Below, piece after piece: positions 18,912 to 28,768 of a stretch of DNA of 64,000 nt. Position numbers and translations under genes: made by a program. The notes below the pieces were generated by a model, which did no database searches, was not told where the DNA came from, and saw nothing but the letters and a program-made list of their open reading frames with translations. The number at the start of each line of letters is the position of its first letter. The stretch's first letter is position 1. The stretch comes from an uncultured Nostoc sp. (GTDB lineage: Bacteria; Cyanobacteriota; Cyanobacteriia; Cyanobacteriales; Nostocaceae), in NCBI RefSeq assembly GCF_937863485.1, contig NZ_CALMFY010000088.1, forward strand, positions 1 through 64,000, written 5' to 3'.

Positions 18912-20240
18912 ATGGAAAATTTGACAAGAGAGCAAGCTGAAGAAGCTTTGTTTCGCCTAGCGGCAATTGTAGAGTCCTCTGAGGATGCTATTATCAGCAA
19001 AACCTTAGATGGAGTAATTGTTAGCTGGAATCTTGGTGCAGAAAGAATATTTGGCTATAAGCAAAAAGAAGTACTTGGTCAACATGGGACAATAATTATT
19101 CCTCCCGATCGGATCAAAGAGGAAGCCCAAATTATTCAGAAATTGAGGCAAGGAGAACGAGTTGAACATTTTGAAACTGTGCGTCAACACAAAGATGGCA
19201 CACTGATTGATATCTCGTTGACAATTTCTCCGATTAAAAATTTGACAGGTACAATCACTGGTATCTCTAAAATTGCTCGTGATATCAGTGCTGGTAAACA
19301 AATTGAAAAAGCTTTGCAAGAGTCAGAAATTCAGCTGCGTCAAAAAGCAACTGAGTTGGAAACTACCTTACTTGAACTAAAGCGAACGCAAACTCAGCTA
19401 GTGCAAAATGAGAAAATGTCTAGTTTAGGGCAGTTAGTCGCTGGGGTAGCGCATGAAATTAATAACCCAGTGAACTTCATCTATGCCAACCTCAAGCCTG
19501 CCAATGACTATACTCAAGACCTATTAAGACTGCTGCGGTTGTATCAAAAGCATTATCCCAGACCAGTGGCGGAAATCCAGTACGAAAGCGAGGAGATCGA
19601 CCTAGATTTCCTGCTAGAAGATTTGCCCAAGTTACTTTCCTCAATGGAAGTTGGAGCAGTGCGGATTCAAACGATTGTCCGCTCTTTACGGAACTTCTCC
19701 CGTATGGACGAAGCTGAGATCAAACAGGTCAACATCCATGAGGGCATTGATAGTACGCTGATGATTTTGCAGCATCGCCTGAAAGGCAAGTTTGACCAGG
19801 AAATTAAAGTGGTGAAGAATTATGGCAACCTGCCGTTGGTTGAGTGCAAAGCTTCTCAACTGAACCAGGTGTTTATGAATATCATTTGCAATGCAATCGA
19901 TGCCCTTGAAGAACGAGATTTACAGCGTACATTTAGCGAGATTGAGCAACAGCCCAGTCAAATTCTGATTTGTACTAAGATGCTTGATTCACATTTGGTA
20001 CAGATTCGGATTGTAGATAACGGTCAAGGTATCCCAAAATTCGCTCAAGAACGATTGTTTGACCCATTCTTTACTACTAAGCCAATTGGCAAGGGGACTG
20101 GATTGGGGTTGTCGATTAGCTACCAGATTGTTACTGAAAAGCATAATGGCTCATTGCGATGCCATTCCATACCCGATCGGGAAACCGAGTTTGTGATTGA
20201 GATCCCGATTCGACATAACTGTATAAACAATGTTTTATAA
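18912..20240 (+). CDS. PAS-domain sensor histidine kinase
   Basis: This 442-residue cytosolic kinase has no transmembrane segment. A PAS domain spans about 12-130 (DAIISKTLDGVIVSWNLGAE, RHKDG-like RQHKDGTLIDISLT), followed by a coiled coil at about 132-168. The phosphorylatable H181 lies in the H-box VAGVAHEINNPVNFI. The ATPase domain has an N-box (NQVFMNIICNAIDALE), G1 (DNGQGIP) and G2 (GKGTGLGLS). No response regulator is adjacent, so it is an orphan kinase. The signal is unknown, and PAS cofactor residues are not evident. Confidence 0.92.
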   Translation: MENLTREQAEEALFRLAAIVESSEDAIISKTLDGVIVSWNLGAERIFGYKQKEVLGQHGTIIIPPDRIKEEAQIIQKLRQGERVEHFETVRQHKDGTLIDISLTISPIKNLTGTITGISKIARDISAGKQIEKALQESEIQLRQKATELETTLLELKRTQTQLVQNEKMSSLGQLVAGVAHEINNPVNFIYANLKPANDYTQDLLRLLRLYQKHYPRPVAEIQYESEEIDLDFLLEDLPKLLSSMEVGAVRIQTIVRSLRNFSRMDEAEIKQVNIHEGIDSTLMILQHRLKGKFDQEIKVVKNYGNLPLVECKASQLNQVFMNIICNAIDALEERDLQRTFSEIEQQPSQILICTKMLDSHLVQIRIVDNGQGIPKFAQERLFDPFFTTKPIGKGTGLGLSISYQIVTEKHNGSLRCHSIPDRETEFVIEIPIRHNCINNVL

Positions 20241-20677
20241 ATTTAGGTATCTAATTTTACTTGAGTGCAGAACTTTTCGGTCTACTGAATTTGAAGACTT
20301 AGAAAAAGCGATCTTTGATCGTTCATTTAGGAAATGCGATCGCTTTTAATTTGAATTGAGATTTTACAGATGGTTTAAGTGCGATCGCAATCGCGTAGCG
20401 TCTGGCAGAAAAGCGTTCCTAACCGTCATATGCGCTTACCTTCAGTCAGGAATCTAGGATACAGAGCTACCAAAGCCTTTAAACGTAGGGTAGCTTACCA
20501 TACAGTAGAATAGGTGAAGTATAGGGCATGTTTATGAGCAATGGCGTAAACTTTTTCAACATAGATACACGACACTAGTTATAATTTCCTATAAGTTGAA
20601 AAAACTCTTAAGATTTAGCGTAATCATTACGCTTCTTTCACACCGACTAGCTGACAACCACATTAGGAGGACTATCT
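20241..20677. promoter_or_regulatory. Promoter region of the FBP aldolase gene
   Basis: The 437-bp spacer contains two HIP1 sites and a GCGTAGCGTCTGGCAGAAAAG repeat fragment near 20393. A TATAAT -10-like box lies at 20580-20585, with a weak -35-like TTCAAC upstream at a 19-bp gap. The fba ribosome binding site AGGAGG lies just before the ATG. No gene is seen. Confidence 0.45.
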
Positions 20678-21757
20678 ATGGCGCTTGTACCACTGCGGCT
20701 GCTGTTGGATCACGCAGCTGAAAACGGTTACGGCATCCCAGCTTTCAACGTTAACAATTTGGAGCAGATTCAGGCGATCCTGAAGGCTGCTGTCGAGACA
20801 GATAGCCCCGTAATTTTACAAGCTTCACGCGGCGCTCGTAATTATGCAGGAGAAAACTTCCTTCGCCACCTGATTTTGGCAGCCGTAGAAACCTATCCTC
20901 ATATTCCCATTGTCATGCACCAAGATCATGGGAATGCTCCTGCTACCTGCTACTCAGCAATCAAGAACAACTTCACTAGCGTGATGATGGATGGTTCTTT
21001 GGAAGCTGATGCTAAGACCCCTGCTAGCTTCGAGTACAACGTCAGTGTTACCCGCGAAGTCGTAAATGTAGCTCATGCTTTGGGTGTCAGTGTTGAAGGT
21101 GAACTCGGTTGTTTGGGTTCTCTAGAAACTGGTGCTGGTGAAGCTGAAGATGGTCACGGGTTTGAAGGTACACTCGACCACTCTCAACTGTTAACTGACC
21201 CCGATGAAGCTGTTGACTTCGTAGAAGCAACCCAAGTAGATGCTTTGGCTGTTGCCATTGGCACAAGCCACGGTGCTTACAAGTTTACCCGCAAGCCGAC
21301 TGGGGAAATTTTGGCAATCAGCCGCATTGAAGAAATTCACCGCCGTTTGCCTAACACCCACTTGGTAATGCACGGTTCATCCTCTGTACCAGAAGATTTG
21401 CTTGCACTGATTAACCAATATGGTGGTGCAATTCCTGAAACCTACGGTGTACCTGTAGAAGAAATCCAAAAAGGTATTAAGAGTGGTGTACGTAAAGTAA
21501 ACATCGACACTGACAACCGTTTGGCTATTACTGCTGCTGTACGTGAAGCTTTGGCTAAAAAACCAGAGGAGTTTGACCCTCGTCACTTCCTCAAGCCTTC
21601 TATTACATATATGCAGAAGGTTTGTGCTGAACGCTATCAGCAATTTGGCACGGCTGGCAACGCAAGCAAGATCAAGCAAATTTCTTTGGAAGATTTTGCT
21701 GCTAAGTATGCTAAAGGTGAACTCAACGTTGTTACCAAGTCAGCTGCTAAAGTTTAA
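20678..21757 (+). CDS. fbaA: Class II fructose-1,6-bisphosphate aldolase
   Basis: This 359-residue zinc enzyme splits and forms fructose-1,6-bisphosphate (and sedoheptulose-1,7-bisphosphate) in glycolysis and the Calvin cycle. HQDHGNAP gives zinc and catalytic His/Asp. [41 protein letters not shown] and [13 protein letters not shown] are the phosphate and zinc sites of the class IIB family. A strong AGGAGG precedes the ATG and a good intrinsic terminator follows. Confidence 0.96.
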   Translation: MALVPLRLLLDHAAENGYGIPAFNVNNLEQIQAILKAAVETDSPVILQASRGARNYAGENFLRHLILAAVETYPHIPIVMHQDHGNAPATCYSAIKNNFTSVMMDGSLEADAKTPASFEYNVSVTREVVNVAHALGVSVEGELGCLGSLETGAGEAEDGHGFEGTLDHSQLLTDPDEAVDFVEATQVDALAVAIGTSHGAYKFTRKPTGEILAISRIEEIHRRLPNTHLVMHGSSSVPEDLLALINQYGGAIPETYGVPVEEIQKGIKSGVRKVNIDTDNRLAITAAVREALAKKPEEFDPRHFLKPSITYMQKVCAERYQQFGTAGNASKIKQISLEDFAAKYAKGELNVVTKSAAKV

Positions 21758-21830
21758 TTTTGACAACAAATAAATAGGGGCACAGTGCTGCTATGCTCCT
21801 AAAAGACTGAGGATTCTTAATATCGGCATA

Positions 21831-21859
21831 AACCGGGTGGTTACCCGGTTTTTTGTTTT
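21831..21859 (+). terminator. Rho-independent terminator of fbaA
   Basis: Stem AACCGGGT (21831-21838) pairs with ACCCGGTT (21843-21850) around loop GGTT. It is followed by a T-rich tract (TTTTGTTTT). It lies 74 bp after the aldolase stop codon. Confidence 0.88.
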
Positions 21860-21918
21860 ATTCCCAGGTAATGGGCATTGATTATTTCCCCCCTGCTTCT
21901 CTGGTTACTGAGCGCAAT

Positions 21919-21967
21919 CGTAAAGCCTGCGGCATAGCTACGCCCTAAGCGCCAGCCTCTGGTAGAG
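21919..21967. repeat. Dispersed 49-bp palindromic repeat, copy A
   Basis: The copy runs from CGTAAAGCCTGCGGCATAGC through GCCAGCCTCTGGTAGAG. It matches 54466-54514 with about two differences. It is the Nostoc intergenic palindrome type and lies between convergent genes. Confidence 0.8.
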
Positions 21968-21997
21968 TTATATGCTCCCTCATCCCCCTTCCAGCAC

Positions 21998-22810
21998 CTA
22001 GAATACTCGATGTTGTAAAGAGGGCATTTGACGGCGGACTTGTTCGAGCCTAGTGGGCTTGATTTGTGCGATCGCAATTCCCGGCTTTTCCCCAGCATCG
22101 GCTAAAATTACGCCCCAAGGGTCGATAATGACCGCGTGTCCGTGGGTTAGACGGCGGGCGTAGTTATTGCCTGCTTGGGCAGGAGCAATGACGTAGGCGG
22201 TATTTTCGATGGCTCTGGCTTGTAGTAGTACTTGCCAGTGGTCTTTGCCAGTTAAGGCGGTAAAGGCAGCGGGAACAAAGATAACGTCGGCTCCCTTCTC
22301 TGCTAGATGACGGTATAGTTCCGGGAAGCGGACATCATAACAAATAGAAAGTCCTAAATTACCAAGTTTTTCTGAGAAATGGACGGGGGGTAGTTGCGTA
22401 CCAGCCACAACCGTGCTGGATTCACGATAGGTGTTACCGTCAGGGACGTTAACATCAAATAGGTGTACTTTGTAGTAGCGAGCAAGTTCTTGACCGTTTG
22501 GGTCGATGAGTAGAGTGGTGTTATAAACTTTGCCTGTATTGTCTACAGGAAGTGGAAAGCTGCCGCCCAAGATTGTAATTTGAAAGCGTTGAGCCATTTT
22601 TTTGAGAAATTTTTCACTTTCAAGAGCGATCGCATCACCTTGGGCGAGTTTGTCTTTTTCTTCTCCCATATAGGAAAAGTTTTCTGGCAAACCTACCAAT
22701 TCAGCACCTTGACGCACGGCAAGCTCGATTAATTCTTCTGCCTGGGCCAAATTTTTCTGTAAATCTGGCACACTAGTCAATTGAATAGCGGCGGCTAAAT
22801 AAGATTTCAT
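21998..22810 (-). CDS. Nitrilase-superfamily carbon-nitrogen hydrolase
   Basis: This 270-residue cytosolic amidase has the Glu-Lys-Cys triad at E43 (GLPENFSY), K114 (YYKVHLFD) and C157 (SICYDVRFPELY). The length and the RFPELYR sequence fit the Nit1/Nit2-like branch, which removes amide from deaminated glutathione or alpha-keto acid amides; the exact substrate is not proven. It is transcribed convergently toward fbaA and the terminator there. Confidence 0.9.
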   Translation of the reverse strand: MKSYLAAAIQLTSVPDLQKNLAQAEELIELAVRQGAELVGLPENFSYMGEEKDKLAQGDAIALESEKFLKKMAQRFQITILGGSFPLPVDNTGKVYNTTLLIDPNGQELARYYKVHLFDVNVPDGNTYRESSTVVAGTQLPPVHFSEKLGNLGLSICYDVRFPELYRHLAEKGADVIFVPAAFTALTGKDHWQVLLQARAIENTAYVIAPAQAGNNYARRLTHGHAVIIDPWGVILADAGEKPGIAIAQIKPTRLEQVRRQMPSLQHRVF

Positions 22811-23020
22811 AGGTTCAACAACGAACAGTTGATTTATGGAAGATAGATTATCAAAATATATCGCTAGTTAAACATTTGTGGAATTTAATTAGAAATGTGT
22901 CAGCGAAGATTTTCTTTAACGGACTTGTTTTATTGCTGATTTTAATATTCCTCTGGGTTCTAGCAAACTGAGCAAGATTAAGATTAGGTTGTGATTAAAC
23001 CCTGATCAAAACTACCTGCT

Positions 23021-23614
23021 GTGGATATTCCTATTCTCATTCAAACATTTATCGCTGTGTTTGTCCTGGCAGATGCTGTGGGCAATATACCAATTGTTTT
23101 AGTTTTGACTAAGGGCATGATGCCAGACCAAAGAAACAAAGTTATAGATAAAGCAATTATCATTGCGATCGCAGTTCTTTTGCTATTTGCCTTTGCAGGG
23201 CAAATAATTTTAAATTATTTGGAAATCAGTATCGGCTCTTTGCGAGTAGCAGGAGGACTATTGTTGCTGTTAATTGCTTTGCAAATGCTGCGGGGAGAAT
23301 TAGATCAGCCGATTATTGAGGAAGGACGCGATGTTGCAATTACTCCACTAGCTTTACCACTGCTAGCGGGGCCAGGGACTTTGACAACGGTGATGTTGCT
23401 AATGTCAAAATCACAGAGTCCGCATATTGCTGTGGCGGTGGGTATCTTAGGAGCGATGTTTATGACTTGGTTGATTTTGCGTTTAGCAAATCTGATTGAC
23501 CAGTGGATTGGTGCAGAAGGTGGAATAATTGTGACTCAACTTTTGGGTTTTTTGTTGGCGGCGCTAGCAGTGGAAATTGGTAGTACGGGAATTAGGGAGT
23601 TGTTTTTGAGCTAG
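23021..23614 (+). CDS. MarC family (UPF0056) integral membrane protein
   Basis: The product is 197 residues from a GTG start. Six hydrophobic segments are visible, with the family pattern FVLADAVGNIPI near the start, GGLLLLLIALQM, and ITPLALPLLAGPGTLTT in the middle. MarC proteins are inner-membrane proteins of unsettled function; the old link with multiple antibiotic resistance has not held. Convergent with trxA. Confidence 0.9.
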   Translation: MDIPILIQTFIAVFVLADAVGNIPIVLVLTKGMMPDQRNKVIDKAIIIAIAVLLLFAFAGQIILNYLEISIGSLRVAGGLLLLLIALQMLRGELDQPIIEEGRDVAITPLALPLLAGPGTLTTVMLLMSKSQSPHIAVAVGILGAMFMTWLILRLANLIDQWIGAEGGIIVTQLLGFLLAALAVEIGSTGIRELFLS

Positions 23615-23660
23615 AAAACTCCTAAAAATATTCGCAATCGCAAACTGTATACAAATGTAA

Positions 23661-23707
23661 ATAAGTTTGAAAGACGAGAAATTCGCGCCTCTCAAACTTG
23701 TTTATAA
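23661..23707. terminator. Bidirectional hairpin between marC-like gene and trxA
   Basis: AAGTTTGA (23663-23670) pairs with TCAAACTT (23692-23699), with partial inner pairing. The outer arms are AT-rich on both sides, so it could end transcription of both convergent genes. Confidence 0.45.
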
Positions 23708-23767
23708 AAATTAACCTAAACTTAGAACAACATGGATAACTCAAGAGGATTTTATTGCCGATTGAGT

Positions 23768-24109
23768 TCAAAGATACTTTTCGAGGGTGGAAGCTAATGT
23801 AGTTTTAGGCACAGCGCCGACCACCATATCCACTTTTTGTCCACCCTTAAAAATCATTAATGTGGGAATGCTGCGGATGCCGTATTGACTAGCAACATTA
23901 GGATTTTCATCTGTATTGACTTTTACGACCTTTATTTGACCTTTGTACTGTTCGGAGATTTCATCGACAACAGGAGCTACCATACGGCATGGTCCGCACC
24001 AGGGTGCCCAAAAGTCAACTAAAACGGGTACCTCGCTGTCGAGTACTTCTTGCTTGAAACTAGAATCGGTAACTTGTGCGGCTGTTGACATGCCTAAAAC
24101 CTTCGCCAA
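23768..24109 (-). CDS. trxA: Thioredoxin
   Basis: This 113-residue protein disulphide reductase has the active site [10 protein letters not shown]. It has [28 protein letters not shown] with the cis-proline motif IPT. It acts in the cytosol, reducing target disulphides with electrons from thioredoxin reductases. The order guaB-yfr1-trxA on the same strand is conserved in cyanobacteria. Confidence 0.96.
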   Translation of the reverse strand: MAKVLGMSTAAQVTDSSFKQEVLDSEVPVLVDFWAPWCGPCRMVAPVVDEISEQYKGQIKVVKVNTDENPNVASQYGIRSIPTLMIFKGGQKVDMVVGAVPKTTLASTLEKYL

Positions 24110-24209
24110 TAATATCTGAACTTGGTGAAAATTCTACCATAGCAAAAACCTCAGCTTGGAAGTGCGAGGATGTACATTTGCAAAGAAGCTCTAGAATTTA
24201 TTTATAAAC

Positions 24210-24280
24210 ATAAGGAACCGCCCGAACAGTAGTCCGGGCGGAGTGTGGTGTGAGGAGTGAACGGAAACATGCGTCTCCGC
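24210..24280 (-). ncRNA. yfr1: Yfr1 small regulatory RNA
   Basis: On the minus strand a 5' hairpin (CGGAGAC GCAT GTTTCCG) is followed by an unpaired stretch containing the Yfr1 signature ACTCCTCACAC. A 3' GC-rich terminator hairpin follows, pairing CCGCCCG with CGGGCGG at 24218-24241. Yfr1 is known to lie between guaB and trxA in cyanobacteria, exactly as here. It base-pairs through the conserved single-stranded motif with mRNA translation-initiation regions. Ends are approximate. Confidence 0.93.
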
Positions 24281-24428
24281 TATTTCTATTGTAGGCGACA
24301 TATAGGATTTTTCCAGCAATTGTTTAGGGGCCTGGAAAAATTTATTCTCCAATTAGGTATTGGGCACTTGTACATTGGGCATTAATTATTTCTTCCCCAT
24401 CTCCCTCATCTCCCTACTTCCTACTCCT

Positions 24429-25592
24429 TTATTTCCCCATACCTAATTGTTGAGCTTTTTGATAAACTTTACCCTCAGTTAATAAAGAAGGCGCAATCAC
24501 AACTTCCACTTGTTGCATTTCTTTAATATTTTTAGCTCCTAAGGTGCCCATGCTCGTCTTTAAGGCTCCTAAAAGATTGTGAGTGCCATCATCTAGTCCT
24601 GCTGGTCCAACGAGTATTTGCTCTAGGCTACCAGTGGTGGCAACGCGAATGCGGGTGCCACGAGGCAAGACTGGGCTGGGAGTCGCCATGCCCCAATGAT
24701 AACCTCGTCCTGGGGCTTCGGCGGCTCTGGCAAAAGGGGAACCAATCATCACACCATCAGCACCACAGGCGATGCATTTACAAATGTCGCCACCAGTGAT
24801 TAAACCGCCATCAGCGATGACGGGGATATAGTTGCCAGTTTCCTTATAGTAATCATCTCGTGCGGCAGCACAATCAGCGATCGCAGTTGCCTGTGGCACA
24901 CCCACACCTAACACGCCACGGGACGTACAAGCAGCACCAGGCCCAATTCCCACCAGTACCCCAGCCGCCCCAGCTTTCAACAAATTCAACGTGACTTCGT
25001 AAGTCACGCAATTCCCCAATACTACGGGGATAGGCATGGAACGGCAAAATTCTGCTAAATCAAGTGGTACTAAAGACTCTGGTGACAAATGTGCAGTAGA
25101 AACTACCGTAGCTTGTACAAAAAATAAATCTGCCCCAGCTTTTGCCACCGCCTCACCGTATTTACTTGCACCGGCTGGAGTTGCACTCACCGCCGCAATA
25201 CCACCTTGTTGTTTAATTTCCTGAATACGTTGTTCAATTAATTCCGGCTTTATTGGTTCGGCATAAAGTTCTTGCATCAAGGCAACAAATTCATCTTTCC
25301 CCACAGAGGCAATCCGATCTAATATTGGCTCTGGGTCAGCATAGCGAGTTTGAATCCCCTCTAAATTGAGGACACCTAATGCTCCTAACTGTGACAAACG
25401 TACAGCCATGCGAACATCTACTACGCTATCCATTGCACTGGCAATTATCGGGATTTCTCGTTCAATATTGCCAATACGCCACTTAGTATCTGCCAAACTG
25501 GGGTCTAGTGTTCTGTTACCGGGGGCTAAAGCAATTTCATCTATTCCGTAAGCTCTGTGAGCCGTTTTTCCCCGCCCAAGTTGAATTTCCAC
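24429..25592 (-). CDS. guaB: GuaB3 family IMP dehydrogenase-related protein
   Basis: This 387-residue TIM-barrel protein has the IMPDH phosphate and nucleotide-binding patterns [38 protein letters not shown] (with the catalytic-type Cys) and [20 protein letters not shown]. It is shorter than canonical IMPDH because CBS domains are absent, placing it in the GuaB3 family. Canonical IMPDH converts IMP to XMP for GTP synthesis; the reaction of GuaB3 members is less settled. It lies upstream of yfr1 and trxA. Confidence 0.93.
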   Translation of the reverse strand: MEIQLGRGKTAHRAYGIDEIALAPGNRTLDPSLADTKWRIGNIEREIPIIASAMDSVVDVRMAVRLSQLGALGVLNLEGIQTRYADPEPILDRIASVGKDEFVALMQELYAEPIKPELIEQRIQEIKQQGGIAAVSATPAGASKYGEAVAKAGADLFFVQATVVSTAHLSPESLVPLDLAEFCRSMPIPVVLGNCVTYEVTLNLLKAGAAGVLVGIGPGAACTSRGVLGVGVPQATAIADCAAARDDYYKETGNYIPVIADGGLITGGDICKCIACGADGVMIGSPFARAAEAPGRGYHWGMATPSPVLPRGTRIRVATTGSLEQILVGPAGLDDGTHNLLGALKTSMGTLGAKNIKEMQQVEVVIAPSLLTEGKVYQKAQQLGMGK

Positions 25593-26068
25593 GCTTTAAT
25601 TTTTCTCAAATCTGTTTAAGCTAGGGTATCAAATTGTGAGATAGATTGGGGCGTTTTTTTTCCGAACTACACAGATAAATTCCAGTTACCCAAGCCGCCG
25701 CTCAAAACTTTGGTGGACGCAAAGTATCCACCAAGAAAGCAAATGAGCAAAAGTTGTTAATTGGTTTGAAGGTTAGTGTTGTTTGAAGGTTAGTGTTGCA
25801 CTAGTTTTTCGACAATTGGACTTTGATGTGTTTGTTATTACTAAGTTCATGTCAAGATGATTGGCATTAGTTCTCTTAATTTCCTTGTATTGACTAAGGT
25901 CAAGCTCATGCAAATTCCTATAAATGATTCCAAATTGGAATAATTTGTATTGTTTCAAATCGAGAAACCTTCTGAATATGAAGATTTTAAATTCCATTAT
26001 CCAAAATCGTTTGACTGAGCGACTTGTACCGAGGTAAGTCGAGGTCAAAAATCCAAAATTGGTTTGAT
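25593..26068. other. Spacer with no supported gene
   Basis: The region contains open frames of up to 91 codons, but none looks coding. A short frame ending near 25787 reads AAAQNFGGRKVSTKKANEQK and has protein-like composition, but it has no start codon and is preceded by a stop; it could be the tail of a lost gene. A short direct repeat (GGTTTGAAGGTTAGTGTT) occurs near 25760-25798. Confidence 0.4.
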
Positions 26069-26638
26069 TTATCGTTTATTTTTAGCTGCATCCACACCAG
26101 TGTAACCAGTGGCTAACCAAAGTATCGCTCTAGCTCCATCGCGAATAGATTTTTCGATAGATTCAGGAGGTTTTTCGGAAGGAACTGGCACTGGTTTTAA
26201 ATAAATACCCCGACTACCCAAAATAATTTCGCCGATGACACAAGCTCGGCGCATATGGAAGTCTGAAGTAATCAAATAAACGCTCTTGATGCCGCGAGCT
26301 TGCAAATCATCCACCAACGTAGTAAAATTAGTAACTGTATCTACGGCTTCATAGTCCAAGTGTAAACGTTTGCGATCAACACCAGCTTTAGTAAACACTT
26401 GTTGGGTGAATCTAGGTGGACTACCCCCAGTAATCCAAATTGGTATATTTGGATGCTCTCGAACAAATTTTGCTGTAAACTTCTCTCGCTCTAAATGTCT
26501 GGTTGAACCACCTAACACTACAACTGCTTGCGGCTGTACAAATTGGTTTTGTACTTCTTTGTATCCCCACCAGATAATTAAGGGTAGGACAAAAGCCATA
26601 AAACGAAAATATTTACCTGTAAAGAGTAGCTTATTCAA
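26069..26638 (-). CDS. YdcF/ElyC (DUF218) family protein
   Basis: This 189-residue protein has one N-terminal membrane segment (about 10-26) and a DUF218 domain with AVVVLGGS at its start. ITGGSPP, then VDTVTNFTTLVDDLQ and YLITSDFHMRRA follow. Members include E. coli SanA, ElyC and YdcF, linked to envelope integrity, but the reaction is unknown. It is monocistronic. Confidence 0.88.
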   Translation of the reverse strand: MNKLLFTGKYFRFMAFVLPLIIWWGYKEVQNQFVQPQAVVVLGGSTRHLEREKFTAKFVREHPNIPIWITGGSPPRFTQQVFTKAGVDRKRLHLDYEAVDTVTNFTTLVDDLQARGIKSVYLITSDFHMRRACVIGEIILGSRGIYLKPVPVPSEKPPESIEKSIRDGARAILWLATGYTGVDAAKNKR

Positions 26639-26799
26639 GGCTGGATAACTTTATTTACTGAGTCCCTAATTTTATCTGGCTAGAAAAAAACAACAATTGA
26701 TATGTAGAGTAGCAAACTCCTCAAAAATCTGCCCAAATTTATATTTGAATGGTTTTCATGTTACAGCGCGATTAAGCGTGCTTGAAGTTTTTCCTCTAA

Positions 26800-26994
26800 T
26801 TGATGGATTATCCTAACCTGTATCGAACAATCTATCAAAGGGTTGTAGCAGCTTGTTGGAGAACCCCATTTAGTGGTACATTGTATTTTTTTAACCGCCC
26901 ATTGTTGCAAAACCCAGAGTTACAACTCGTTCCTTGGCTGGTCGAGCATCAGCGCTCTATGGGCTTGCTTAAAGCTGTTCGTCAACGACACTGA
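26800..26994 (+). CDS. Possible small hypothetical protein
   Basis: The product is 64 residues and not recognised. Composition is protein-like, with aromatic-rich patches (YRTIYQRVVAACW), but no clear ribosome binding site precedes the ATG. The overlapping frame at 26873-27121 could be a frameshifted continuation, so this may be a remnant. Low confidence. Confidence 0.3.
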   Translation: MMDYPNLYRTIYQRVVAACWRTPFSGTLYFFNRPLLQNPELQLVPWLVEHQRSMGLLKAVRQRH

Positions 26995-27213
26995 CACAAC
27001 GCCGCAAGGTTTCTTGACATTCTGGGCTGATGGCTTTAACTTGACACCAATCGCGAGACACTCCGAAGTTCTGAGTGCTGGAAATCGGCGCTTAGACTTC
27101 TCTCCATCCCACAAGAAATAGTTGGATATTTTTTTACTTAGAACTCCCTAACTAAAAACAACTTTGTTAGGAAACATTACCCTTAAAAGATGAAAATATA
27201 ATTAGCATCTATT

Positions 27214-28467
27214 TTACTCACTAGTTGCTGCTTCCAGCCAGACTTCCACATCATCTGCTAATAACTTTTGTGCAGCCTCCAGCATTGATGCTGCTATGTC
27301 TTTGAGGTCTTCGCGGTTGTTCAAGTAAGTTTTCAACGCTTCCATTGGGTCGATGCTGCTACTCGCACTCAATTCAGGAATCCGGGGTCTGGCTAGTTGA
27401 CTGACTAATTCTGCTTGAATGGTGTAGGTATGAGCGGCACTTAAAGCAGTATGTAGAGAAGAACTATCAATTAAATCCATCTGTTCAGAGCGGAGTTTGT
27501 AAATTAGCCGCACTACTGCATCTTGAATATCATATTTGGCGATCGCTTTCATTAATACTGCCTGGGGATCATCTGCTTTCGAGACATCCGCTTCAATTGT
27601 GCGGAAAGTCCGAACTGTTAAGGGACAAAATTCCCACTCAGCGCTCCCCCGCTCCAGTTCTAACATCACATAGCCTTTGTCTTCTTTTTCTTCGCTAAAA
27701 TCCACCCGCTCAATGCTCCCTGGATAAATCACCGGTGGGTTGTTGGATTTATTCAGATTTTGGTGGCGGTGGACATGTCCCAACGCTACATAATCAAAAC
27801 AAGGTCGCGTCAGCAAAGATAGAGGTAGAGTAAAGCCTTTACCTACTGCCAAAAAGCGTTCTGCGCCTAAGGCAGCATTGTCAGACATCAAGTGAGCCAG
27901 AAGGACAGTTGGCACATTGGGGTCAAGACGACGAATTTCCCCTTCTAGAACAACTCGCAGGCGTTCCGTTAACAGTTGGTTGACTTCTGCCAAAGATAAA
28001 CCTTCAGTCTCTTGGCGAGTCATCAAGGTGGAACGAGTTAGCCAAGGGAGGGTGATTACTTGCACTTTGCCATTGCGGGTTTCGATGCAGTGAGTTGTTA
28101 ATGTATCACCAACAACAAATCCTGGCACTCCCAAAGTCCGGTAAATATTTAAACTCGCTCCTCCCTGTCCTTGGGAATGTTGGTCGTGGTTGCCCACCAA
28201 CAGCACTGTCGGAATATTACCATCCATGAGACGGCGAAACTGGCTGGCAAAAGCTTGTTGTACATAGGGCGGTGGTGTAGCATCCGGGAAAGCATCGCCA
28301 CCAAATATCACCATATCGACGGCATCTGTCAGCGCTCGGTCGATACATATAGACAAGGTATTGACAAAATCCTCCAATCGTGTATTTAATCCAGTTGCGG
28401 GATTAATTCGTCCGTGAGAGAAGCCGCTTCCCATGTGGATGTCGGAGAGATGCAGGATTTTAATCAT
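27214..28467 (-). CDS. sbcD: SbcD/Mre11-like DNA repair exonuclease
   Basis: This 417-residue metallophosphoesterase has the metal-binding motifs LHLSDIHMGS, IFGGDAFPD, LLVGNHDQHS, LLAHLM and ALGHVHRHQ, in Mre11/SbcD order. A cap or C-terminal region of about 150 residues follows. SbcD is the nuclease of the SbcCD complex, which cleaves hairpins and processes DNA ends. No sbcC gene is next to it. It lies just downstream, on the same strand, of the RES-nuclease gene. Confidence 0.85.
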   Translation of the reverse strand: MIKILHLSDIHMGSGFSHGRINPATGLNTRLEDFVNTLSICIDRALTDAVDMVIFGGDAFPDATPPPYVQQAFASQFRRLMDGNIPTVLLVGNHDQHSQGQGGASLNIYRTLGVPGFVVGDTLTTHCIETRNGKVQVITLPWLTRSTLMTRQETEGLSLAEVNQLLTERLRVVLEGEIRRLDPNVPTVLLAHLMSDNAALGAERFLAVGKGFTLPLSLLTRPCFDYVALGHVHRHQNLNKSNNPPVIYPGSIERVDFSEEKEDKGYVMLELERGSAEWEFCPLTVRTFRTIEADVSKADDPQAVLMKAIAKYDIQDAVVRLIYKLRSEQMDLIDSSSLHTALSAAHTYTIQAELVSQLARPRIPELSASSSIDPMEALKTYLNNREDLKDIAASMLEAAQKLLADDVEVWLEAATSE

Positions 28468-28768
28468 ATTTGTCCTTTATCATTAGTCATTTGTCTAAAT
28501 ACTAATGACAAATAATTAATGGAGCAACGCGATTTTGTGAGATTGGGCAAAAAACGTGCGTTCACGCAGTGTGCCGCAGGTATCGCTAAAAATTATATTT
28601 AAGTACAAGGTGAATTTCTTTGCAGCAAATATACTGTTTTACAGGATTTTCCCAACCTATGAATCGCGATCGCAAAAAATAAAGAGATAGACAAAAATAT
28701 TTACAGTCAAGCTTTTCGCTTCTGCTCTGGCGTGACCTCCAGATGCGATCGTTTTTCCAACCGAGAAT
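28468..28768. other. Short spacer without recognised features
   Basis: The 301 bp include one HIP1-related site near 28666 and AT-rich sequence. Overlapping frames reach 65 codons but run into the flanking gene and do not look coding. It should hold the sbcD promoter if that gene is not cotranscribed with the upstream gene. Confidence 0.45.

Noticed and set aside
25773-26048. 91-codon frame on the minus strand
   Set aside because: Low-complexity, Lys/Ile-rich composition, no ribosome binding site and no recognisable motif in an AT-rich spacer.
26873-27121. 82-codon frame overlapping the 64-residue candidate
   Set aside because: It overlaps another frame with no support for either; could be part of one frameshifted remnant. 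Only the first frame is listed, with low confidence.
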